The notes under the pieces: generated by a model
Seen by the model: the letters and a program-made list of their open reading frames with translations, nothing else
What the model was told of the DNA's origin: nothing
The model's database searches: none
Shown: one piece after another, positions 42,244 to 52,681 of the stretch
How positions within the stretch are numbered: the first letter of the stretch is position 1
Layout of the letters: every line of letters starts with the position of its first letter
Program-made: the position numbers and the translations under genes
Source of the DNA: Buxus sempervirens
Lineage: Eukaryota; Streptophyta; Magnoliopsida; Buxales; Buxaceae
NCBI GenBank assembly: GCA_947561395.2
Contig: OX387182.1
Coordinates: 6,558,595 to 6,622,594 of the forward strand
Direction of reading: 5' to 3'
DNA: 64,000 bases

Positions 42244-43562
42244 TCGGTTATGCTGTTGAAGGACAGCAGCAAATTTTTTTTATTTTTTAATATGATTTTT
42301 AGCGGCGGTATTTCCCGCCGCTAAAAATCTGATCTAATTTTTTTTATTTTTTAAAATGAGTTTTAGCGGCGGAAAATACCGCCGCTAAAAGCCGGAAATA
42401 CCGCCGGTAATGAGTGATAACAATAGCGGCGGTAATTGACCGCCGGTAATGAGTGGGCAATAGCGGCGGGAACGTACCGCCGGTAATGAGTGATACCAAT
42501 AGAGGCGGTAATCTACCGCCGGTAATGAATGGGCAATAGCGGCGGGAACGTTACCGCCGCTAATGAGTGAGCAATAGCGGCGGTAAGTTTTTTACCGCCG
42601 CTAAAAGCTTTAGTGACGGCATCTTTTACGGCAAGACCAGTTACCGCCGGAAATGTTTTTAGTGGCGGTAATTGTTGTTTTAGCGGCGGTATCTTACCGC
42701 CGCTAAAAGTGTCCTTTTTTGTAGTGTCATACCGGAAATCCAGCCAGATGTTTAGATCCTCACTCACCTGAAAAAGAACTCCCGACGGGATTGGTTGACT
42801 AATTGGGAGTTTCACCCTGGCTGCAGTGCCAATCTCCTTCATATCTCCATCATTAATTTCAATTTCGAGGATTTCACCGAAGCAGTTGACAATATCACCG
42901 ATGATCTCTGCCTCTTGGAACTTCTTCGGCACATTAGATATCTGCATCCATAAATATACAGAGGAGAAACAGAAGGAGGCGGCCTCCTTCTCGTCAAGTA
43001 TAGATTCCATAATCATCAAGGATGAGTTAACGATCCATGGTTGGGCATTGATAATGCTGTTTCTGTCTCTCTCAGTTTGGAAGGATAAGAGGAACCTTCT
43101 CGGAGCCACTTTGAAGCACTTGAGCACCGGCACGTTTTTCCACAACCTGGAGATAATATTCTTGAAAGAGACGAGCTGCAAATCCTCTTCGTACATCTCG
43201 CATATTACCAAGAACGACCAGCTTTTCTCAATACGATTTCTGATGTCTACAGAAGGAATAAAGACTTTATCAGGTCTTGGTGGGATAAACAATTTTTGGA
43301 GACTACTTTCTAGGTCTTCCATGGGATAAACTCAAAAGGGGCCACCTAGGATACCTCTCACACAAGCCAACCAGCAAGAAAACAAACACCTGAAAGGGCG
43401 CCACACCCACAAGAGCCGTCCTACCCACAGGGAGAGAGGCCTCACAGATCAATGTGCCATTGGAGAAAGTAAACAGTGGTTATTGGCAAGCGAGGAAAAC
43501 CCCAGGAAGCAAGCCTAAGAAGCTTTCGTAGGACGCCTACGACTCAAGAAAAACTCTCTAAG

Positions 43563-44454
43563 GTTGCTCTATATACCAAGAACTCTAAGACCAGTTCCAA
43601 GTTTAAGTTTTTTTAAACTAGAGAAAAAAAAAAACTACATGAGGGCATTCTCTTCCCTTCAATTCTTTATAACCATCCCTTCTTTCCAGGTTGCCCCATG
43701 GTGGTGTGCATTGCAACTCATTTCGGTGTTCTTGGCTTAATTTATTCAGCGTTTTTTACCCAAAATTTTTTTTTCTTTATTCAACTTCACATTGCAACTT
43801 CATTTCTCCTTCAGTTTTATTACCTGATTTGCTTGAATCTCCCATATTTTCTTGAATCCATTGCTATCTCTGCTTACCCTACTGTTTGTTCCAAATTGAC
43901 TTCGAGTCGGTTCAAGTTGACTTCCATAAGATATGGTTTGGTTTTGGTCTCGAATCTGTAACCTAAACTCATTCCGTTTGATTTTGGGTTGATTCTCCAT
44001 TAGACTGAGCTGAACCTAAAAATTTTATCATCCCTTGTTCCCTAGGAAACAAACTTATATTACTCATTATCCAAGATGGTGAATTCATTGGATACACTAG
44101 GCCATTAACATCATCTCAAAGTGTAAAGGATCATAACATAATAATAAAATTAATCAAATAATATATTAGTAATTATTTAGTTATCAATGTATATTAATAA
44201 TTATCAAAATAAATAGTTTAATTAATTAAATATACTACTTATTAAAATAATTAATTTATCTCACGTAAGACTTTAGGCCATAAAATATAATGCATGAAAA
44301 ATGGGCCTTTGACATGCTGTAATAATTTAAAAATGATTATCATATTTAGTATATTTTAGTAAAATCACTTTCATTCTAGAATTTTGTATAGGATTAATTT
44401 ATTTATAGTTAACGTATATTTGATTGGATTCTGATTCTTTCTTAATTATTTAAC
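43563..44454. other. Spacer, no gene seen
   Basis: AT-rich flank beyond the LINE 5' end, without a recognised gene or element. Confidence 0.4.
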
Positions 44455-46020
44455 GTGTTCTTGTAATCATTAAATAACAGTTTTAATGATTCAATAACAT
44501 AGACTTAATATTATTTTCTTCATATTTAGTTTGAAAAATGTGGCTTCATGAAAAGACACATAGTTGAACAATACAATTGTTATTGTAAGTAATTAAATAT
44601 TGTTTTCTCATTATAAAGTATAATGAAATTGTTATGAATAGTTTACCACACATTTTCCATTTTTAATCATCCCAACAAATTGCGAATGAGTCTAACACAT
44701 TATATACATGATTCAAACTTATAAATATATTGTTTAAGATAATTGTTGCTCCACAACCTTCACCACCACCATTCCATAGATGTCAATATCTGTATCTCTA
44801 TAATTAGCACTTCCATAATGAAATAGGTAAATATATTATCACTAACAAGTAAATAAAATTTTATAAATGTTATACTATATGTCTCTTAATTTTTTTAAAA
44901 AAAAAATTAATCAGTATGTCTCTTGTTTGATTTTTGTTTGTCTTTTACACAGTATTTGATTGAGATGTTGGAGCAAATTGAATGTTTAACTGTTGCAAGG
45001 TAAATAATTTTTTATTATTATTTTGAATGTTTCTTTTATATCTCATAGTTTATTATATAATTTGATAATAAATTGCTCTCAAGTTGTAATATTACCGTAG
45101 TTGAAACAAATGACCATTTAAATAATTGGAATTGGAATGTCACTCTACTTTATTGCAACGAGCACACACATATGCAAGCACGCACACGCACACACACATA
45201 TTTATCAATTCATTTGTTATAAATTACTTAAAATGTTTTAATTCATTTCAATTAATTTATTTGATTTTTTTAATTATTTTTATAAGTTATCTTTTATAAC
45301 TTTATTTTCTAAGTTAGCATTTAGTATGGACTACTAAAATGAAGCTTTCCAGGAAAATACAATATATATATATATATATATATACATACATACATACACA
45401 CACGTACATATATATATTTCTGAAATTTTTATTATTATGAAAAAGAAATTGTGCTGTTATTATGTGCAGGACAACATTTTTGTATATTATGGATTAAATA
45501 TATCAAAGTATAGATATATATTGAAAATTGTGAAATTTAAAATTTTTTTATCTATTAGTTAATAATTAATGATATTTGCAATTATAAAACGTTAAATCCC
45601 CAACCATTTGTAAAGGATATTATACCATAATATATCATTAACGTTATTATTTGCACATAATATATAATATCATTTTAATGGTATTTTAATATTAATTATA
45701 TTATAGTATTGTATTCGGGTTATGTGCTTAAAATAGTAATTATTGTTAAATAAAATATTTTTATCCTAAAAAAACTTTTATTTTCTTAGTAGAGTCTAAG
45801 TAAGAAATTATCGATCCAACAAGCTGAAGAGCGCATGTTTACATTGTTAATACCCAGATACAGGCAATATCACCAGATTCACCACCCCATCAAGTATCGT
45901 CTTCTGTAACTTCTTCATGGTTGTAGCTTGGCATTACCCGACCCATAGGCATTGCAACGACAAGGCAACAGAAGTGTCCAATTCTAATTCTTTAATTGAT
46001 TAAAAAGATAGCATTATGAA
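44455..46020 (+). repeat. Copy 2 of the 1.5-kb dispersed repeat
   Basis: Colinear with 26860-28365 (same orientation, roughly 90% alike by eye). Exon-like block GTATTTGATTGAGATGTTGG ... GCAAG at 44954-44999 keeps the splice-like borders. A longer TA/CA microsatellite at 45361-45415 is private to this copy. Confidence 0.7.
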
Positions 46021-46160
46021 CCCCTTATGGACTCAGCATCAGTTATACACTATTCAAAGCATTGAGAAAAACAAATATAATGTTAACAGTTTCATTAAAG
46101 CAAGGGGATTCCGTAAGCAGCTAAACAAAAATCCCTTACCCTGAAATCGTAGATCTAGAA

Positions 46161-46328
46161 ATGAGCATAGTGTTGAACTCTTTCGCACCCCTTCTGAAAT
46201 CAATCAAGGATTGCCATCGAAAGCAGTCTTTACGCCGAATTCTCCTGCAAAATTTCTTTGCAACAAGTAGCTCCACATCAGCTCCAGCTTATATACCATC
46301 TCAACATGCTACATTAGAAGCAGTCTAG
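46161..46328 (+). CDS. Short presequence-like ORF, unrecognised
   Basis: 55 residues: MSIVLNSFAPLLKSIKD, then HRKQSLRRILLQNFFATSSS and a stop after HATLEAV. The Arg/Ser-rich, acid-poor N-terminus with NFFATSSS resembles a mitochondrial presequence and cleavage region. It lies immediately downstream of copy 2 of the 1.5-kb repeat, the same place as the presequence-like ORF after copy 1. It could be a captured first exon. No downstream domain was found. Confidence 0.3.
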   Translation: MSIVLNSFAPLLKSIKDCHRKQSLRRILLQNFFATSSSTSAPAYIPSQHATLEAV

Positions 46329-47869
46329 AAGTCTCTATAACATTCTGTAAACATTTTTTGTTATAACAAACAGTCCATGTGGCATAATTCAATTAGCTTC
46401 TTACATGTATATATTCACTCTGTTCTCTTGTATTACAGTGACATAAGAAATGAAAAACATCTTTCAGAACTTTCTTTCTGTCTTCTCTTAGCCTTTAACA
46501 TGCCGCAGTCAGATATCAAAGAACATGAAGACTCCATCACAATTCAATCTTAATTGCTTTCTTCGCAGCCGCTTCATATGCAACGAGCAACAGAAGCACC
46601 ACAAGAATACAATGAGATAGCTCCATTTTTCAACACCATTGATCACAGGCAATCTTACATAGACTCCAAGAGGCCTATGACTCAAGATATATATATATAT
46701 ATATATATATATATGCTTTGCTTCGTATTAGTTCTCCCTTTGTTTGTGCATAGATTCATAATTTATATTGCCAACACCAATTTTAATTTTTCATTTGAAC
46801 TACTTCCAGTTTTTGGTTTTTCATATTGCTTGCTAGATTATATTGTAATGTTTAATGTTTGTGTTCAACCCAAAGTCTTCATTGAAGGATACAACGTACA
46901 CAATTGAACATGCTTCATAGAATTAACTCAACATTGCCGCAGCAGGCTTCAGTCTCACCAGTGTGAACTGATGAATGAATTAAGGAGAAAGTAACAAATA
47001 AGTTTGGTTTTGGATTGATGTCAAGCTGGATCAAACCGAACTGAATTGCACCCCGATTAGTGACTATTCAAATTTTAAAATTCTTTTTGGTTTGTAGAAA
47101 GTAAAAAGTTCGTTTAACATGTGTCTTGTAAAAACAATTTTTTGGTCTAAGAATTCATCCTAAAATGTTTGTTTTATATGTGCCTCGTCACAGTAGGCAT
47201 GGTTGAGGATATTCTAGATATTAACACGTTGCAAGAATTATTGAGAAATAGATAGCAAAGAAAATGATTTGAAATTTAGCTTAGATTTGTCACCAAGAGG
47301 ATTTCAAGCCTACAAGTCATATATGCATGGAAAATTCTTTGGGTGGAAAATTCATGTCAAGCCACGAATGGAGATATTTCTGGGTTAATTCTCACCCCAA
47401 TTAAATCCCATCCTTCCATTCTCCTCCATTGATTCCAGTACCCAAGACTGCAGGGATTCTCATCCTTCTACTACCTATTGATGCAAACCTTCACAATTAA
47501 ACAAGTAACCTTTGAAGAAACTTGTGGTGTTTTTATGGCTTGATCTATTTCTAATCTGAAATAACTGGTCCAGATTTAGCACCAAGAATGCCCCTTAAAA
47601 TTTATCTTATCTTGCCTCTCCCTATGTTCATTGGCTTCAACGTACGGGAGCCAACATCAGAATGAAGCAAGGACATCAAACTTGTCTTTGCCATATATAT
47701 ACCGGCACTGACAAAAACAAAGACTAGCCATTAACTACAAAATAATAATAATAATAATAATTTTCAGCGACAAAATTTTGTTTATGTGGGATCAATTTAG
47801 ATGGTTGTAGTTTTTGACGGATAGGTATTGAATAGTTTTCTTTTTGAGAATTTCATGGACTATTTATGG
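46329..47869. other. Spacer, no gene seen
   Basis: AT-rich, with an (AT)n tract at 46687-46714 and an (AAT)n tract near 47739-47760. No gene is supported. Confidence 0.4.
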
Positions 47870-47954
47870 TGTTAAGGAATATATTAAATATATAAAGTTC
47901 ACCCCTTACTATTAGCTTGAGCTTTTAGTAGGAACGGTGTTTTTACATGCTATC

Positions 47955-48146
47955 TAATAATGTTTACAGAATTTGTAAAAACCACCATGGCTGATTCTGT
48001 GGTGGATGTTTGTATTTATAAACAGTTTGTAACAGAATACAGATTTTAAGAAGATACAGTGGAATGAGTCAAAAACAAACTAACAGTATCACATCTCCAG
48101 ATCTGTAGGAGCATCCCTCAATATGTGGGTATGCTTATCCTTAACA
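47955..48146 (-). repeat. Copia 3' LTR
   Basis: 192 bp, identical by eye to the other LTR, starting TGTTAAGGATAAG on the minus strand. Confidence 0.9.
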
Positions 48147-51100
48147 CCCCCCCGCAAGCTAAGCGTGGGATGGGCCTGAACGCGAAGCTTGGATCGAAAT
48201 AAGTTGTATAAGGGTCGTGAGAGACTCTTAGTGAATAAATCAGCAACTTGCAAGTGTGAGGGAACATGCTGAACTTTTATAAGACCTGAAGCATTAAGTT
48301 CACGCACGAAATGATAATCTAAGTCAATGTGCTTAGATCGTTTATGTGATACTGGGTTATGACTCAAGAAGATAGCACTCTTATTGTCACAAAGTAACAA
48401 AGGAGGCTTGGTAGATGAGACATGTAAGTCTTGTAGAAGATGTAAGAGCCATTTTACTTCAGCAGCAGTGTGTGCTAAGGCTCGATATTCTGATTCACAA
48501 CTAGATCTAGAAACAGTTGGTTGTTTCTTTGAACTCCATGAGACAAGATTATCACCAAGATAAATTGCATAACCAGAGGTAGAGCGCCTAGTGTCTGGGC
48601 ATCCTGCCCAATCAGCATCAGAGTAGGCCACAAGATTAAGAGCTGATGAAGAGGAGAAGTATAACCCAAATTGCAATGTGCCTTTGACATAACGAAGTAT
48701 GCGTTTAAGAGCCTGAAAGTGAATCTCAGAAGGTGACTGCATATACTGACTGACTGAATTTACAGCATGAGCAAGATCAGGTCTGGTGATTGTCAAGTAC
48801 TGCAAGGCTCCTACCATGGAGCGATAGAAAGTGGGATCACTGTAAGGAGAACCTGTAGTAGAGAGCCGTTGAGAGACAACCATGGGAGTAGGAACTGGTT
48901 TGCTGTCAAGTAATTGAGCTCGGGATAAGATATCTCGAGCATATTTCACTTGACTAAGAAAAAGTCCATTAGATGTACGATGAACCTCTAAGCCAAGGAA
49001 ATAATTTAACGTGCCCAGATCCTTAGTAGCAAATTCATGATGAAGTTTGGTAATAAATTCATCAAGGAGAGTATTGTTGTTACTAGTAACAACAATATCA
49101 TCAACATATAGTAGCAGAAAAATGAGACCACCAGATCTTGATAGAACAAACAGAGAAGTGTCGGCATGGCTGCAAAGAAAACCAATCTTCAAGAGAAAGG
49201 TACTAAATCGGTGGAACCAAGCACGGGGGGCTTGTTTTAAGCCATAAAGAGCCTTCTTCAGCTTGCAAACATGACTAGGGAAGCGTGGATCAATGTAACC
49301 AGGTGGTTGGTCCATGTAGACTTCTTCATGAAGAATACCATTGAGGAATGCATTTTTCACATCGAGTTGACGAAGAACCCAATTGTTCGAGACAGCCAAG
49401 GAAAGTACATCACGAACAGTAGAGGCCTTAACAACAAGACTGAAAGTATCATTGAAGTCAAAACCAGGAAGTTGAGTGTACCCTTTGGCAACAAGACGAG
49501 CTTTTAAGCGATCAACAGAGCCATCTGAGAGATATTTGACCCGAAATACCCATTTGGAGCCAACAATATTCTTGTGAAGAGGTCTAGGAACCAAATCCCA
49601 GGTTTTGTTAGAATTAAGGGCTCGGATTTCCTCATCCATGGCTGCAATCCAGCCTGGATGTTTTGCTGCAGATTTAAAACCTTTGGGCTCTTTGACAGCC
49701 ATCAAAGAATGCAATAAAGAAGAATTCGGCACTGTGCAAATATAGGAGGACGTCTTTGGCTTAAATACACCAGCCTTGGAACGTGTAATCATAGGATGTG
49801 GACCGAGTGGAGTAACCGACATGGAAGAAGTAGAAACAGCAGGAGCAGTGACCGTGGTAGAGTCGGTTTCAACATTTGATAAAGCATCTTGATTTGATGA
49901 AGAACCAGATGACGTAAGTGAAGCATCTTGAATGGTATTCTGCATAGGAGATGGAACTTGCAACTCAAGAGAAGTGGGGTCAGTAGCACAAGTAACACAT
50001 GGGCTGGATGTGGACAAAGTTGGAGTAGGTAAAGGAGTCTGAGAATGTAGAGAAGAGGGATCAGATTCACAAAAAAGAGAGACATCCAATGGTTGAGATG
50101 ATGTAACAACTGTACTAGCAAATGGAAATTGCATTTCATCAAACTTAGCATGTCGGGAAATGTAGACTCGATGTGTGAGAGGATCAAGACAACGAAACCC
50201 TTTATGAGACATGCTATAGCCAAGAAAGATGCAAGGTACACTGCGTGGTGAAAATTTATGAAGAGCATAATCACGTAAATATGGGTAAACAAGACAACCA
50301 AAAGAGTGAAATACACCATAGTTTGGAGGCTTACCATTGATAATTTCATATGGTGAAAGACCATCGAGGATCGGAGTAGGCAACCGGTTGATAGTGAAGA
50401 CAGCAGTACTAAAAGCATCGACCCAAAGCTTAAGAGGAGCATGAGAATGAAAGAGCATAGCAAGGCCGGTTTCAGTAATATGTCTATGTTTCCTTTCGGC
50501 ACGACCATTTTGTGACGGAGTGTACGGACACGACATTTGGTGATGAATGCCTGAGGATTGCAAATGAGACTTGAACCGAAGATTAGTGAATTCAGTACCT
50601 CCATCACTTTGAAATTTTTTAATATGAGTGGAAAATTGATTTTCAACAAAGGATTGAAATTGAAGGAAAACATTATAAAAATCTGACTTTAATTTTAAAG
50701 GGTAGAGCCATGTGAAACGTGAATGATCGTCAATAAATATCACATAGTACCGATAGCCAAGGTTGGAAGAGATAGGTGCAGGACCCCATAAATCGCAATG
50801 AATTAAATCTAAAATAGAAGTGGATCTTTGCTCATTTAACATAAAAGGCAAGCGATGGCTTTTTGCTTGTTGACAACTTGAACAAAGAACAGGGTTAGGA
50901 AGCAATGAAGTAAGAGATAGCTGCCCTTTTTTATTCAATAAAGAGATAATAGAATGAGTTACATGACCCAGTCTAGCATGCCAAGTATCATAAGAGGCAC
51001 GTAAAGAATTTTTGTGAAGGACAGAAAGAAAGGCTTGGTGACCACGTTCTAGCACATACAGACCATCCTCACGGTGACCGGTTGCCACTTCCTTTCCTGT

Positions 51101-52297
51101 TACTCGATTCTGAATAGAGAAATGATCATTAGTAAAGGTAACAGATAAAGGAAAATCAGAGGTTAATTTGCTGATGGATAATAGATTTTTAGTGAGGTTG
51201 GAAACAACCAAAACATCTAAGAGTTTAAGTGTAGAAGATGGAGAAAGACTGCCAGTATGGGTAATAGGAAGTGAGGCTCCATTACCTACAACAACACAAT
51301 CCTTACCAGTATATGCGTCTGCCTTGTCCAACTGGCCCACATCTGTTGCCATATGGGCTGAAGCACCTGTGTCCATGAACCAATCAGATCCATCTGTAAT
51401 GGAGCAGTTTGAAAATGCTTCAGCTAAATTAGCTGATTGATCACCACTCACATAACGTTTTGAGCAATTTACAGCAGAATGTCCTTCAATTTTGCAGATC
51501 TGGCAACGACCCCTATATCGAGAACGACCATACCCTTTCTCAGTGTTATTGGAAGGATTGGTTTTAGCACGTCCACCATGCTTATTTCTTCCTCTACCAC
51601 GAAAAGAACCAAATTGAGAGCTTTTGGTGGCTGTGAAAGCAACAACTGAGCTAGCAGGTTGCTCCATTGATTTGAGAAATATCTCAAAGCTCTCGGCTTT
51701 GGGAACAAGATCTCTGAAGGATGGTAGTGGAGTAAGAGAGAGTTGGGTTGTGGAGAAGATAGAAAACTCAGTACCAAGGCCACGAAGATACCAGTGAACC
51801 TTGTCGATGTCTTCCACTGAACGGCCCATGGCTGAAAGTTGATCACAAAGACTCTTGAAGGTGCGAGAATACTCAGTGACAGTACGAGTACCTCGTTTGA
51901 TCATCTGAAGATCATCTTTAATGCGAATCTCATGGGTTTTAGATTTGTTGCTGAAGGAGTTTTCTAGAGCAACCCAGACTTCATGAGAGGTAGTAAGCCC
52001 AACGACCTCTGCTAATGCTTCCTCTGTGAGAGATGATAATAGCAGACTTAGAATAAGCTGATCTGTTTGCTTCCAATCTGAATATTTGGGGTTGGGATGG
52101 GCAGTATCACCCGATCCTAGAACAGCAGCTGGTATGGTAATAGTACCATCAACGTAGCCCAGAAGCTCTTGACTTTGAAGAAGTGGAATAATCTGACTAC
52201 GCCAAAGGAGAAAGTTGGTGGACGATAGCTTTATGGTTATCAAATGGACCATAGAGTTGAAAGAGAGAGAAGAAGAAAAAGAAGTTGCAGATGCCAT
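48089..52297 (-). CDS. Copia gag-pol polyprotein, 1402 residues
   Basis: A single frame, in the copia order protease, integrase, RT. Gag occupies the N-terminus (TNFLLWRSQIIPLL, a typical copia gag motif), with a CCHC knuckle CQICKIEGHSAVNC near residue 270. The protease site is DTGAS near 308. Integrase has the zinc-binding HARLGHVTH and CSSCQQAK near 440-480, then the DDE core (DLWGP, SDGGTEF, QNGRAERKHR). Reverse transcriptase has YVDDIVVTS near 1062, and RNase H has DADWAGCPDTRRSTSGY near 1226 and HIDLDYHFVRE near the end. Gag forms the particle; pol products copy the RNA and integrate the DNA. The frame runs to the stop inside the 3' LTR. Confidence 0.95.
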   Translation of the reverse strand: MASATSFSSSLSFNSMVHLITIKLSSTNFLLWRSQIIPLLQSQELLGYVDGTITIPAAVLGSGDTAHPNPKYSDWKQTDQLILSLLLSSLTEEALAEVVGLTTSHEVWVALENSFSNKSKTHEIRIKDDLQMIKRGTRTVTEYSRTFKSLCDQLSAMGRSVEDIDKVHWYLRGLGTEFSIFSTTQLSLTPLPSFRDLVPKAESFEIFLKSMEQPASSVVAFTATKSSQFGSFRGRGRNKHGGRAKTNPSNNTEKGYGRSRYRGRCQICKIEGHSAVNCSKRYVSGDQSANLAEAFSNCSITDGSDWFMDTGASAHMATDVGQLDKADAYTGKDCVVVGNGASLPITHTGSLSPSSTLKLLDVLVVSNLTKNLLSISKLTSDFPLSVTFTNDHFSIQNRVTGKEVATGHREDGLYVLERGHQAFLSVLHKNSLRASYDTWHARLGHVTHSIISLLNKKGQLSLTSLLPNPVLCSSCQQAKSHRLPFMLNEQRSTSILDLIHCDLWGPAPISSNLGYRYYVIFIDDHSRFTWLYPLKLKSDFYNVFLQFQSFVENQFSTHIKKFQSDGGTEFTNLRFKSHLQSSGIHHQMSCPYTPSQNGRAERKHRHITETGLAMLFHSHAPLKLWVDAFSTAVFTINRLPTPILDGLSPYEIINGKPPNYGVFHSFGCLVYPYLRDYALHKFSPRSVPCIFLGYSMSHKGFRCLDPLTHRVYISRHAKFDEMQFPFASTVVTSSQPLDVSLFCESDPSSLHSQTPLPTPTLSTSSPCVTCATDPTSLELQVPSPMQNTIQDASLTSSGSSSNQDALSNVETDSTTVTAPAVSTSSMSVTPLGPHPMITRSKAGVFKPKTSSYICTVPNSSLLHSLMAVKEPKGFKSAAKHPGWIAAMDEEIRALNSNKTWDLVPRPLHKNIVGSKWVFRVKYLSDGSVDRLKARLVAKGYTQLPGFDFNDTFSLVVKASTVRDVLSLAVSNNWVLRQLDVKNAFLNGILHEEVYMDQPPGYIDPRFPSHVCKLKKALYGLKQAPRAWFHRFSTFLLKIGFLCSHADTSLFVLSRSGGLIFLLLYVDDIVVTSNNNTLLDEFITKLHHEFATKDLGTLNYFLGLEVHRTSNGLFLSQVKYARDILSRAQLLDSKPVPTPMVVSQRLSTTGSPYSDPTFYRSMVGALQYLTITRPDLAHAVNSVSQYMQSPSEIHFQALKRILRYVKGTLQFGLYFSSSSALNLVAYSDADWAGCPDTRRSTSGYAIYLGDNLVSWSSKKQPTVSRSSCESEYRALAHTAAEVKWLLHLLQDLHVSSTKPPLLLCDNKSAIFLSHNPVSHKRSKHIDLDYHFVRELNASGLIKVQHVPSHLQVADLFTKSLSRPLYNLFRSKLRVQAHPTLSLRGGVKDKHTHILRDAPTDLEM

Positions 52298-52337
52298 GGA
52301 TCGAGAGGAGATTAATCCAATAGAAGCTCTGATACCA

Positions 52338-52529
52338 TAATAATGTTTACAGAATTTGTAAAAACCACCATGGCTGATTCTGTGGTGGATGTTTGTATTT
52401 ATAAACAGTTTGTAACAGAATACAGATTTTAAGAAGATACAGTGGAATGAGTCAAAAACAAACTAACAGTATCACATCTCCAGATCTGTAGGAGCATCCC
52501 TCAATATGTGGGTATGCTTATCCTTAACA
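52338..52529 (-). repeat. Copia 5' LTR
   Basis: 192 bp; carries the promoter for the minus-strand element and is followed by the primer-binding site at 52337. Confidence 0.9.
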
Positions 52530-52681
52530 CTATCAAAAGCCTTAGACAAATGCCAAGGTCTTTGGTTCAAACCTCCACTCCACCCTGGCCCACACATGAG
52601 GGGAGTGTTAAGAAATATATTAAACATATAAGAGTTCACCACTACTATAAACTTGAGCTTTTGGTACATAGTACCAAAACA

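Larger units (their letters stand above)
40620..42726. mobile_element. Non-autonomous CACTA (En/Spm) element with TCA target duplication
   Basis: Termini CACTACAAAAATGAAG and CTTTTTTGTAGTG, flanked by TCA at 40617-40619 and 42727-42729, the 3-bp duplication CACTA elements make. Inside are dozens of GCGGCGGTA / TACCGCCGC units in both orientations, an 81-bp tandem triplication and a 330-bp CT tract, with no transposase. The insertion lies exactly between WLDFRYD and the zinc knuckle of the LINE ORF1. Length 2107 bp. Confidence 0.95.
39821..43322 (-). pseudogene. LINE ORF1: DUF4283 and zinc-knuckle protein, split by CACTA
   Basis: From 43322 the frame reads MEDLESSLQKLFIPP, then a DUF4283-type RNA-binding region (WPFVICEM-like WSFLVICEMYEEDL, VPVLKCFKVAPRRFLLSF, PWIVNSSLMIME) to WLDFRYD at about 42730. 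The CACTA element intervenes, and the frame resumes at 40616 with LPPFCCSCGLLGHTIVHY, a CCHC zinc knuckle, then a low-complexity tail to FDPPG at 39824. One in-frame stop near 40238 lies in that tail. Such proteins bind LINE RNA in the retrotransposition particle. Confidence 0.85.
35641..43562 (-). mobile_element. Near full-length L1-type LINE, interrupted by CACTA
   Basis: Orientation is minus: 5' end near 43550, 3' poly(A) at 35642-35655 (a T-run on +). It carries ORF1 (DUF4283 plus zinc knuckle) and ORF2 (endonuclease, reverse transcriptase, zinc-binding region, RNase H). Candidate target duplication AAACTCTCTCAGG at 35629-35641 and AAACTCTCTAAGG at 43551-43563, one mismatch. Without the 2.1-kb CACTA insert and its TCA the length is about 5.8 kb, typical of plant L1. 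ORF1 stop and ORF2 start overlap as ATGA at 39821-39824. Confidence 0.88.
47955..52529 (-). mobile_element. Ty1/copia LTR retrotransposon, looks whole and very young
   Basis: LTRs of 192 bp at 47955-48146 and 52338-52529 appear identical by eye. Target duplication CTATC at 47950-47954 and 52530-52534. On the minus strand the primer-binding site TGGTATCAGAGC follows the 5' LTR directly, and a polypurine GCGGGGGGG precedes the 3' LTR. One uninterrupted polyprotein frame fills the interior. Size (4.6 kb), short LTRs and gag-pol in a single frame fit the Ale/Retrofit lineage. Identical LTRs imply insertion recently on an evolutionary scale. Confidence 0.93.
47870..52681 (+). mobile_element. Older TRIM element, split by the copia element
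   Basis: LTR-like direct repeats of about 77 bp: 47870-47947 (TGTTAAGGAATATATTAAAT ... TTTTTACA) and 52606-52681 (TGTTAAGAAATATATTAAAC ... CCAAAACA). Immediately after the left LTR comes TGCTATC, and across the copia insert AAAAGCC; together they resemble the initiator Met-tRNA primer-binding site. A purine-rich GAGGGGAG precedes the right LTR. Without the insert the element is about 230 bp, with no coding capacity. Confidence 0.6.

Noticed and set aside
41811-42324. Long Ser/Leu-repeat frames in the CACTA element
   Set aside because: They are translations of a CT-rich simple-sequence tract, present in several frames at once.
49789-50673. 294-codon hydrophobic frame on the minus strand
   Set aside because: It overlaps the copia polyprotein in another frame, and its Leu-rich composition is what that shift produces.
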